Positions 22,994-32,977 of a stretch of 64,000 bases of DNA are shown in pieces. Position numbers and translations under genes: made by a program. How positions within the stretch are numbered: position 1 is the first letter of the stretch; every line of letters begins with the position of its first letter. Source of the DNA: Zizania palustris (Eukaryota; Streptophyta; Magnoliopsida; Poales; Poaceae). The notes beneath the pieces were generated by a model. That model was not told the DNA's origin. It ran no database searches and saw nothing but the letters and a program-made list of their open reading frames with translations. The DNA is taken from the NCBI GenBank assembly GCA_019279435.1, contig JAAALK010000082.1:75426989-75490988 (forward strand). Reading direction: 5' to 3'.

Positions 22994-25900
22994 CCTTCCT
23001 AAGGACGCGACTACCTAGGTAGTGCGGCGTCAGGAGGAAGTAGCAAGGTAGAGGCAAGAGGCTACAGATAGACTTCGCTCTCAAGCCTTCACTCTTGCTC
23101 TGGAGGTGCCTCAAGATGATGGTCCTGGTAATTATCCCGAAGCTCTTCGAGTCTCGGAGGAATCCGAGAATGCATCCTTCGACGACGAGTCTCCACTGCA
23201 TCAGGACTTGCAGAAAGTGCCTTTCGACCCTAGGTTCAAGGACTCGAAGTTGCACAAATACTCCGGTGGATCCGACTCTGAGAGTTCTCTCGTTCGTATG
23301 CCTTGGCAATAGAAGCCAGCGGAGGGGTGTGGTACACAATGGAGAAGTGCTTCCCCTCGCGCTAGAAGGTGTGGCTCTCCGATGGTTCTGGTCTCTAAAG
23401 CCAGGATCGATCAAGTCATGGGAGCAGCTGAAGAGGAAGTTTGTGAGTAACTTCTAGGGTACGTTCGTAGCCCCAATGTCAATCGGAAGTTCGTTCTAGG
23501 TGAAGCAGCAAGCAGGGGAGACCCTTCGGGAGTATTTTACATGCTTCTCCCACACCAATTCTCAGATTAAAGGCTTATCGACCTCTTCGGTAGTTGATGC
23601 GGCGCACGAAGGGGTGTTAAACCCAGACCTCCTCAGTATACTTCACCGGAAGCCGGTGTCGTCTGTAGCACAGCTAATGACATACTTCGAACAGTATGCC
23701 AAGGCAGAGGAAGGCTGCCTCCGAAGAATTGTGACGCATGCACCAGCCCTTCGAGAAGTGAAGACAGAGCCAGAAGTCCCACCTCCTCCGCAAGCCCCCC
23801 TTGATAATTGCTTAAATGATCATAGATGGGAAACAAGTACTTCTGCTCCGAGGTGTTAAGTATTACACCCTCCGCCCCGAAGATGCCTTTCAACTTTCAA
23901 CAGGCGCAAGCTAACAAGGCTAGTACCTCAAATTCCCAAGAGAGAACGGCTGGCAGGCGCCAAACCTTATTCTATTGTGTGCATGGCAAAAATAGAAGCC
24001 ATGACATGAAAGATTGCAAGTCCGTATTCACCCTTTGGGGCGAGTACTTAGGACGAAGCTCAGAGCGAGGTACTTTGGACTGAGCCCCTCCAGCAGTGCG
24101 TTCGGAGCCTGTGCAAGCCGTGGCTTGGGCCAGCAACCCCGAAGCACCGATGCAACTCTTGGTGGCCAATATTATGCCACCACCGAAGCAGGAGGATCCC
24201 CAAGATCATGGCAAGCGAGTGGTCCTGCCCATCTCCGGAGGGGGGACCCTCGGTAACATGTCGAAATGGCAGCGAAGAGACTATGTCCATGAAGTAGGGC
24301 ACATAGGGACCTCGAGTTCGGCAGTAGAAATGCCCGAGTGGTCTCATGTACCTATTTCTTTTACTGCCAATGATGCTGCGGGGGTGAAATTCCCCCATGC
24401 TGACCCCCTTATTATTTTAGCCGATATAGCGGGAGTTGAAGTTCGAAGGATATTGGTGGAGGGTGGAAGCTCCGTAGATATACTCTTCGTCCAGGCCTTT
24501 GACCAGATGTGCATTCCCCGAAGACACCTACTTCCGGCAGCTCGCCCACTCCAAGGTTTCGCAGGTCCTCCTCTTGATGCCCTCAGCCAGATAGGTCTCG
24601 AGGTTGCCTTCGAAGAGGGGCCCCTGGCTAGAGTTGAAGAGGTTATCTTCGATGTCGTCGATGCCCCGTATGCCTATAATGCAATCTTCAGGAGGGGAAT
24701 GCTGAACCAGTTCGAAGCTATAGCACATCATAACTATTTGTGTCTCAAAATGCCCACACAAGTTGGAGTCCTCACTATTTCAGGAGACCAAACTGCAGCC
24801 CGAAGAGCGGAGTATGTCCATGGTCCACCTTTGGACCCTCGGTAGGTGAATAGTGTGCTGGAGCACACGGAGGAAGCTTCAGTGTCTTCAGACCCCTCGA
24901 AGGGCCCTTCCCTAAAGCCAAGCCCGGAAGGTGATGTGATCACGAAGATGATCCTAAAAGATGGCAAGGAATATCCAATACAATTCGACAAGGGGCTACC
25001 TTCAGAAATATCTACTTCACTAGAGGAAGTAGTTAAAGAAAACTTAGATATCTTCGCCTGGACTGACGAAGATATTCCTAGAGTTGACTGGAGCATCATC
25101 GAGCACAGTTTGCTTGTCAACCCGAAGGCTACGCCAGGGGCTTCATAAGTTATCAACGGAAAGGGCAAACCTCGCCAAAGCGGAGGTGGAGAAGTTGCCG
25201 AGGGCAGGAATTATCAGGGAAGTATCCCACACGGAGTGGTTGGCTAACCCCGTTTTTGTCAAGAAAAAGGGCTCCGGCAAGTGGCGCATGTGCATCGATT
25301 TCACGTCACTGAATAAAGCATGCCCGCGAGACCCCTACCCTATGCCCCGAATAGATCAGCTTGTGGACACTACGGCTGGCTCCGAATTGTTAAGCTTCCT
25401 GGATGCATACTCCGGTTATCATCAAGTCTGGTTAAAGCATGAAGACGAAGCCAAGAAGAGTTTTATAACTCCTTCCAGAGTATTTTGTTATGTTCGAATG
25501 CCTTTTGTCTTGCGGAATGCCGGAGCTACCTTCTCACATCTTATAGCTAAGGCTCTAGGTCACCAGATAGGCCGAAATATCGAGGCCTATATGGATGACA
25601 TTGTAATAAAGAGTGCTGTAAAGCACCATCATAGCCTAGACTTAGCTCAAACTTTTGAGAGCCTCCGAGCATGTGGAGTTCGCCTCAACCCTGAAAAATG
25701 TATATTCGGGGTGCAAGCAGGAAAACTACTAGGGTACTAAGTTTCGAGTAGAGAAATCAAAGCTAGCCTGACGCAGATAAGTGCACTACAAAGAATGGCT
25801 CCACCAGAAAATCTAAAGAAAGTCCAGAAGCTGATAGGACAGCTTGCAGCCCTCAGTACATTCCTGGCCAGATCAGCAGAACGAAGCCTCCCAATTTTTA

Positions 25901-26250
25901 AAGCTCTAAAGGGGTCCGAAAGTTTCAAGTGGACGCCGGAGTGCCAGAATTGCTTCGATGACATTAAAGATTATCTCGGAAATCTATCAACACTTACTAT
26001 GCCCCTCCTAGAAGAAATTGTCCTCCTTTATCTTGTAGCAACGGGCTCCACAGCATGTGCAGTGCTGGTCAGGGAAGTTGAACTTAAAGGAAAACTGGTG
26101 TAGAACCCAGTCTACTTCGTCTTAGAAGCTTTGTCCGGAGCAAAGACAAGATACTCCGAGCTCGAAAAATTTGTTTATGCTTTGGTAATGGCCTCGCAAA
26201 AGCTAAGGCATTACTTCTTAGCACATAATCTCATCGTTCCTACCTCGTCC
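22994..26250 (+). pseudogene. Element B gag-pol, continuation after element C, truncated
   Basis: It resumes gag of B at CCTTC. Recognisable parts are the Arg/Glu-rich gag piece (23020-23090, with in-frame TAG at a Trp position), the retrotrans_gag segment (23200-23460), a Cys/His knuckle near 23980, and the protease segment near 24460. There the family Asp of DGGSS reads Glu (VEGGSSVDI), so the protease is predicted dead. RT runs 25200-25740 with YMDD at 25588-25599, and RNase H continues to about 26245. Stops include TAG near 23456 and 23498, TGA near 24080, TAG near 24843 and 26101, and TAA at 25738. Homology ends abruptly near 26250. Confidence 0.87.
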
Positions 26251-26680
26251 CACTCGTCCCGAGGAGGAAGAATCCCATCCGCGAGCCCTCCCCTCGCCCT
26301 AAGAGGATCTCGCCACACCCCACGGCTGCCGGACCATCCAGCTCCAGCGCTCCTGCCTCGTGCCCTGCCATCGTCTCCGACCCCATCATCGAGAATTTTC
26401 TCGATCCCACCGTCCCTCAGGACCCTCGTGGTTCCAAGAGCACGGAGACCGCCCCAGATGACGAGTAGGCGGTAGTTTTCGTTGTTTGATTTTAATAATT
26501 TGGTGATTGTCGTACCACCTACAACGACTTGTGTTGTAGGTGGATTAAAATAAAAACATTGATGTGATGAACATTTTATACCACTTTGATATATATATGT
26601 GAGCCCCTCTGGGCTGTTTTGGCTAAATATTTGTTTCAAAACCTTTCTCTTATGACAAAAAAATCTTGTATGTTCAGAAG
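26250..26680 (+). other. 5' untranslated region of element F with a hairpin
   Basis: C-rich DNA to about 26470, then A/T-rich DNA to the gag ATG at 26681. It contains a perfect 11-bp stem, CCACCTACAAC (26515-26525) and its complement (26533-26543), around a 7-base loop. No coding function is seen. It is assigned to F by position and lack of match to B. Confidence 0.5.
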
Positions 26681-29600
26681 ATGGCCGATAATCAGAACAA
26701 CGGTCCAACAACGGAGAAGGGGCAAGCAACGGTCTGCCTGGAAGTGTTGTGCCCAACTAGGGTGCAACGGGCCAACGTCAGACTGGACCACCATCCACCA
26801 ACCATCCCACCTTGGTGGAAATGATGGCTAACCAGAACCAGTTGATGACCGCCCTCCTCACCCAGATGCACCACCAATAGGCACAGTTGGACCGGCTGCA
26901 ACAACAGAACATGGAGCCTGCCCCACGTGCACCAGGCCCCGCACCCGCGCCTCAACTATCGGAGTTTTTGCGCGTGCGACCCTCTATTTTCTCCAGAACG
27001 ACAAACCCCATGGAGGCTGGAGATTGGCTTCGGACCATCGGAAAGAAGTTGGACCTCCTTCCCTGCACTGACCAGGAGAGAGTGGCATTCGCCACTCATC
27101 AACTCCAGGGTCCCGCCACAAAATGGTGGGACAACTATCGTGAGTCCCAACCGGAGGACCACGTGGTGACTTGGATGGAGTTCACCATCGCCTTTCGGGC
27201 CGCCCACGTCCCCGCCGGAGTCATCGCGGTTAAACAGCAGGAGTTCCATGACCTGCAACAAGGAAGCCGGACTGTCATGGAGTATCTCCATGAGTTCAAC
27301 CGTCTGGCCTGCTACACGCCAGAAGAGGTGCGAACCGACGCCCTCCACCATGCTAAGTTCCTCCGGGGACTTAAGGATGAGCTGTCCATTCAGCTCGTCA
27401 CCACCGACTACGCTGACTTTCAACGGTCGGTGAATAAAGCGCTCATCCAAGAGACTGAGCAAAATAAGCTGGACCTCAAGAAGAGGAAGATGATTGTGTT
27501 CAAGCATCATCCGGCGAACCATCCTCGGCCCACCTACAGGCCGCCACACGCCACCGGTGGATCCAATGCCGGGCATCCCCGCCCCGCTCCACCAGCTCCG
27601 GTCACTTAGCCGACGCCCGCCGCCAAGGCCCCAATAATGAGGGACCGCCAGGGATAGCCGGTTGTCTGCTTCAACTGCCAGAAGGAAGGTCACTACTCGC
27701 ACCAGTGTCCTCACCCCAAGCAGCCACAAGGCGCCGCACCCAACTAGGCGGTTCACGCCCGCGTCAACCACATCAGCGTGGAGGAAGCTCAGGAAGCTCC
27801 TGAAGTCGTACTCGGTATGTTCACCGTAAATTCCATACCTGCTATAGTTTTGTTTGACTCTGGGGCAACACACTCCTTCATCTCGGAGGACTTTGTGAAA
27901 ACCAATGACTTGGAAGTGCTCCCTGTAACTGCCCCTATGATGATTGCCACCCCCGGCAAGAAGACCTTAGCTAACCTATTCATCCCTAAGGTAAGGATAG
28001 AGATTCAAGGGGTATTATTTTGGGCCGAGCGAGTCCTCATCAAGTGCACTGGACTCAACCTCATCCTAGGGATGGATTGGTTGATGACGCACAAAGGAGT
28101 GATCGACTATGCCAGCAAATCCGTAACGGTGACCAACCTCGAAGGCGAAGCCGCCACTTTTCGGATGACCAACCGCAAACCTCGCGAGGTGTCCCTTCAC
28201 TCTCTAGCCCTAGAGGAAGTGCTTGTAGTCAAGGAATACATGGACGTCTTCCCAGAGGACCTACCAAGAATGCCTCCCAAGCGAGACATCGAATTCAGAA
28301 TCAAACTTGTCCCTGGGACCACCCCAATCTCTAAGCGCCCATACCGGATGGCCGCCAATGAACTAGCCAAAGTCAAGAGCAATATCGAAGACCTAGAGCA
28401 AAAAGGGTATATTCGACCGAGTACCTCACCTTGGGGTGCACCGGTTATCTTCGCCATGAAGAAGGACAAGACCAAAAGGATGTGCGTGGACTATAGAGCC
28501 CTGAACGACGTAACCATCAAGAACAAGTACCCACTACCTCGGATCGACAACCTGTTCGATCAACTGAAAGGATCCTCGGTGTTCTCTAAGATCGACCTGA
28601 GGGCAGGTTATCACCAATTGAGGATTAGAGAAGAAGACATCCCCAAGACCGCCTTCACCTCCCGCTATGGACTCTACGAGTATACTGTGATGTCGTTCGG
28701 ACTCATGAATGCCTCGGCCTTTTTCAGGAACATGATGAACAATGTATTCATGGAGTTCTTGGATAAGTTCATCATGGTATTCATCGACGATATCCTCATC
28801 TACTCTAAGACCAAGGAAGAACATGAAACCCACCTCCGTTTGACCCTCGGAAAGCTAAAGGAACAGCAATTATACGCCAAATACAGCAAGTGCGAGTTTT
28901 GGTCGTCAGAGGTGAAGTTCCTCGGTCATGTCATATCTGCTAGAGGAATAGCAGTAGACCCAACCACCGTAGAAGCAGTGACCAATTGGCTACAACCCAT
29001 GAACGTGACTGAGATCCGGAGTTTTCTTGGATTGTCTAGATACTACCGCCGGTTCATCGAGAACTTCTCGAAGATAGCCAAGCCCATGACCAGGTTATTG
29101 CAGAAGGAAGTAAAGTTTGAATGGACTCCAAATTGTGAAGAATGCTTCCAGACCCTTAAGAAGAAGCTCGTGTCAGCCCCAATTCTGACTCCGCCAGACA
29201 TTCGGAAGGACTTCCACATCTACTGTGATGCCTCTCACGAAGGGTTAGGATGTGTCTTGATGCAAGACGGGAAGGTGATATCTTACGCCTCTCGCCAGCT
29301 GAGGCCTCATGAGATAAATTACCCGACCCATGATCTGGAATTGGCAGCCGTGGTTCATGACTTGAAGATATGGAGACATTACCTTGTGGGGAATCGGTGT
29401 GAGGTCTTCACCAACCACAAGAGCCTCAAGTACATATTCACCTAACCAAACCTGAACCTCAGGTAGAGAAGGTGGTTGGAGTTGATCAAAGATTATGACT
29501 TGGGCATCCACTATCATCCAGGCAAGGCAAATGTGGTGGAAGACGCCCTAAGTCGAAAAGGGTATTGTAATGCCATCATGGTGCAGGACCAGGCCCCATT

Positions 29601-29870
29601 GTTGTATAAGGAGATGGAAAGGCTGAATCTAGGGATCACTACCAGGGCATATCTCGCTGCCCTAGAGACCAGACTTGTCTTGATGGACCAGATCCGTGAG
29701 ACACAGAAGGAAGACCTGGAAATCTTGGAGATCCAATAGAACATGAGGAAAGGTAAAGCCCCCGGATTCTCTGAGGACGAGCACGGTACCGTCTGGTTCA
29801 GAAACCGGATATGCGTGCTCGACAAGCCAGAGTTAAAGGCCCTCATCCTTCAAGAGGCCCATCAAACTCT
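26681..29870 (+). pseudogene. Element F gag-protease-RT-RNase H, with stop codons
   Basis: Gag starts MADNQNNGPTTEKG at 26681 and shifts frame near 26800. A retrotrans_gag domain follows (about 26970-27450), then a CCHC knuckle CFNCQKEGHYSHQC near 27666-27707. The protease motif FDSGATHSFIS is at about 27855, RT begins near 28350 with FIDD at 28781-28792, and RNase H ends near 29500. From 26830 to the insertion at 29870 one frame holds throughout, broken only by stops: TAG at 26878, 27607, 27655, 27745, 29464 and 29737, and TAA at 29443. The longest open piece is 27778-29445 (555 codons). It encoded capsid, protease and polymerase of a chromovirus but is now inactive. Confidence 0.9.
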
Positions 29871-31810
29871 GTTGGACCGGAAACGGCGACCAGAGGGGGG
29901 GTGAATGGGAGCTTTTAAAACTTCGGGCTAAAAACTTAGCCTTCGGGTCTGTTCTGTCTTCTGCGGAACAGGCTTCGAACACACCCTTCGAAGGTCTGGT
30001 TCGGAGGTACTTCGACACCTTCGAACACAGGCTTCGGAGAGGCAAAAGTTCGAAGTCAAGAAGACTTCGCTCCACTTACAACCCTCGAAAATCTACTCTG
30101 CTAAGTCAGTGCAGGCTCCGTACACGAGGTGCTTCGAGCAGGCTTCGCACTTCACCCTTCGCAAGAGTGGACAGCCCTCTGAGGACTTCGACCAAGTACT
30201 TGGCGACAGCAACGGGTGCTGGGCTTCGTACCCGAAGGTCTACACGCACACGCAAATGGACTACGCTAAGGGCTTCGACACAAGAAGCACTACGGGAACA
30301 GAACAGGGCTTCGCTAGTAAGCAGTGAGGTCTTGCCTCGTGTTACACAGAGCGACAGCACACTGTAAAACACACTTCGCGATAAAAACACCCTTAGCCAA
30401 GACAGGCTTCGGTGAACTAAAACTAGCGAAGTATGCAATACGAGCTCAAGCAAAAGCACACAGAAGCAGGGCTTCGCCGCTTGAACAAGGAACACAAAAT
30501 AAATGAACTCTGGATGAATATAGCGAGGTCTGTCTACAGGAGCTCAACAGTAAATGCTCAAAAAGTGTTAAATGTTACCTACCGAGCCCCCATATTTATA
30601 GCCCACAGCTTCATCCTAAGGAAGTGACTACTTTACCCCTAGGGTTTACAACAGATTTGTCTCTACAGAACTAAGGGGTACAAAAGGTAGTCCACCTTTA
30701 TTTTGGAGGCTTCTCTGTCAGCTGCAGAGGGGACAGTGTCAGCCTTTTTCAGAACAGACAGTGTCAGCCTTTACAGTGTTGACTTCTGGAACCTCCCTTC
30801 GCACCGGAGGGTGCGGTAGCTTCGGCGAGAAGCCTGCAGCCTGTTGGCCTTCGCTCCGCCGAAGAAGTCCTTCGATACAGTGACGGTTTTGAGCCGAAGC
30901 CGTCAAAGCCCTTGAGCCTTCGCACCACCACCTCCGGAGTGGATCACCACGGCTTCGCAGCTACTCCAAGCTCGAACACCGTCCGTCCGTGTACCGAAGC
31001 CATGCATGGCCGAAGCACCTCAAGTCATCCTCACTCCGAAGCCTCACCTTCGGAGTACCACCCTTCGTCCAAGGCCTCCGCATGAAGCATTCCATGAGCA
31101 CTCCGTCGCAGTGCCTCTTCCCGAGCACACTCCTCGACGAGCCTCACCCGGACCATGCCTTCGATGCGCCTCGACTTCTGAGACCTTCGTCGGGTAACCT
31201 TCGAGTGTCTCCCTCCGGAGCACACTTCGAACACCTTGCCTCCGCAGAGGACTTGTTCCACCAACTCCGAAGTCACTCCATTCGGAGTACCTTCGAAGTG
31301 CCTCATGTCCGAGGACTTTGTCTCGGAGTACCTTCAGCCGGAGCCACGCTCCGCACTCTCTGCCTTCACCTGGCACGCCTCGACCCGAGGACCGACCCGG
31401 ACCACCTTCGCAGCCACCGTGACGGAGCTCCCCGCTCCCCTGGCATCAAGCCTCCTGCTTGACCCAGGTTCACCCGGCTCGAACCCTGTCCGTTGCCTCC
31501 GAAGTCCCTGCGCACCACAGACAAGCAAACAAGTGTATCCAGTACTCCGGAGACCTCTCCGGGTTAGCAACCTCCGGCACACACTCCGGTGTACCGCCCA
31601 AAGTACCGAAGCCTTCGGTACAAACCCAGTCATCGTGTACTGTCGGACCCCTCCGACGAGTACACTCCGCTGCAACCGCTGCAGCAAGCAAACACTGAAC
31701 ACACTCCGGTGAAACACCTCCGAACACCCTTCGGAGGTACCCTTCGAACAGAGGGTAAATAAACCTGTCAATCACTCATCACATACACCGAAACCACCCC
31801 TGGTTTCTCA
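29870..31810 (-). repeat. 3' LTR of element G
   Basis: This is 1,941 bp, TGTTGG...TTTCTCA. The TATA box is at 30593-30600 (minus strand). It is extremely rich in TTCGAA, CTTCGG and CTCCGGAG words, which matches the CpG-rich short palindromes described for Sirevirus LTRs. Open frames across it on both strands are by-products of this composition, not genes. Confidence 0.94.
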
Positions 31811-32977
31811 ATCTCCCCCTTGATGAGTGCATTGACAACCAAATCCAAGTTCAAGAAAAGTTAAAAATTTCAGCACACAAGTGACCATAAAAACTCAGAA
31901 AAGAGCCAAAGCATGTCACTTGATAAAAGAATTTTTCTCCCCCTTTGTAAAAGAGTAAAAGCCCCTTTGGCAAATCTCCCCTTGATAAGAACTCCCCCTG
32001 AGTTAAGCAAATTTTTCTTCCCCTTTATGTCAAAAATCTTTCCCCTTGCGAAATTATGCCTTCTTGCGGCAGAGAACACAGCAAATCTCCCCCTTTGGCA
32101 ATGCAAGCATCAAGGAGCAGTTAAAAAATGCAAAGCTTCGAAATGAATAGAATTGCAAAGACATATAATGCAAAAATATGCCAACAGTAGCATCAATGAT
32201 CATGTGCTCAGCTCAATTTAACAATCTTGTGAAACAAGATGATGGCATGTGATTTTGACATTTTGGAAGTAAAAGCATCACCACTCAATCATAGCAGCTA
32301 GTCATGTGAGGGCAAGGACTGCACAAAGCTAACAAGTTCTACCCTAGACAGACAATTCTTGTTCAAAAGGAGCTTTGAAAGCAAACTTGATGAGCCATTA
32401 AATTTGTTGTTCTTTTCTTAATGCCAGGGGTTATTTGTTTGTCCACCTTATACTTTCCAATCAAGCCAAGCCTAGGCAAGAAAGCCATCTGAAGCTTAAG
32501 GCGGTGATTTTGGCATACACTACACTATCCCAGTTCAGACCAATGTGCAATGGTAAGCAGTCTAGAATAGAGTAGTGCGACAAACAAACCCTCCTGGATC
32601 TTTTCATTGAAACCAGGCAAATCATGGATTTTTGATTTTGATTTTGATGACTTAAATATTTTGATGAGTATCCATGAATAAAGAACACATTTTGCAAGTT
32701 GCAAATTTTAGCATCCAAGGAACAGTGTCTTGCTGTCAAGTAGATAAAAGATAGCGAAAAGCAGTCCAGCCTAAACAAGCTAGATGCAAGATTGTGCGGT
32801 GAGCAAGTTTTGATTTTAGAAAATAAAACAGCATGCACAACCAATGTTCCAGATATATTTCATAGAGCTGAGCTGACATGATTTCTTTGAATTCAAAGCA
32901 GGCATATAATAGCAAAAGATGTAAATGCAATTCCACACATAATGAGCATATGCAAGACAATTAAAATCAGCTCCCCC
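31811..32977 (-). other. 3' untranslated region of element G with multiple polypurine tracts
   Basis: No gene is supported. Next to the LTR the minus strand reads AAGGGGGAGAT (31811-31820), the polypurine tract proper. Further purine-rich copies (plus strand CTCCCC-type) lie near 31937, 31974, 31991, 32015, 32041, 32087 and 32970. Repeated polypurine motifs are a known hallmark of Sireviruses. Some Sireviruses carry an envelope-like gene here. I see no open frame with such features. Confidence 0.8.

Larger units (their letters stand above)
9734..26250 (+). mobile_element. Element B: Tat-lineage element, plus strand, split by C and truncated at its 3' side
   Basis: The parts present are a 5' LTR (9734-10226), PBS, leader, the gag start (10440-10647), then after the 12.3-kb insertion of C the rest of gag, protease, RT and RNase H (22994 to about 26250). 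Homology to A stops abruptly near 26248-26252, at the end of the RT/RNase H segment, and the next DNA belongs to chromovirus F. The second RNase H, integrase, antisense gene and 3' LTR of B are not in the window. The left flank is ATGGT (9729-9733). Confidence 0.85.

Noticed and set aside
29930..31775. Many open reading frames on both strands of the G LTRs (29930-31775 and 38708-40591)
   Set aside because: They occur in both LTR copies, overlap each other on opposite strands, and follow from CpG-rich short palindromes that lack stop codons. No domain or start context supports them.
31811..32977. Envelope-like gene of Sirevirus G
   Set aside because: No long open frame on the gag-pol strand and no membrane-type protein. 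The stretch is A/T-rich with polypurine motifs only.
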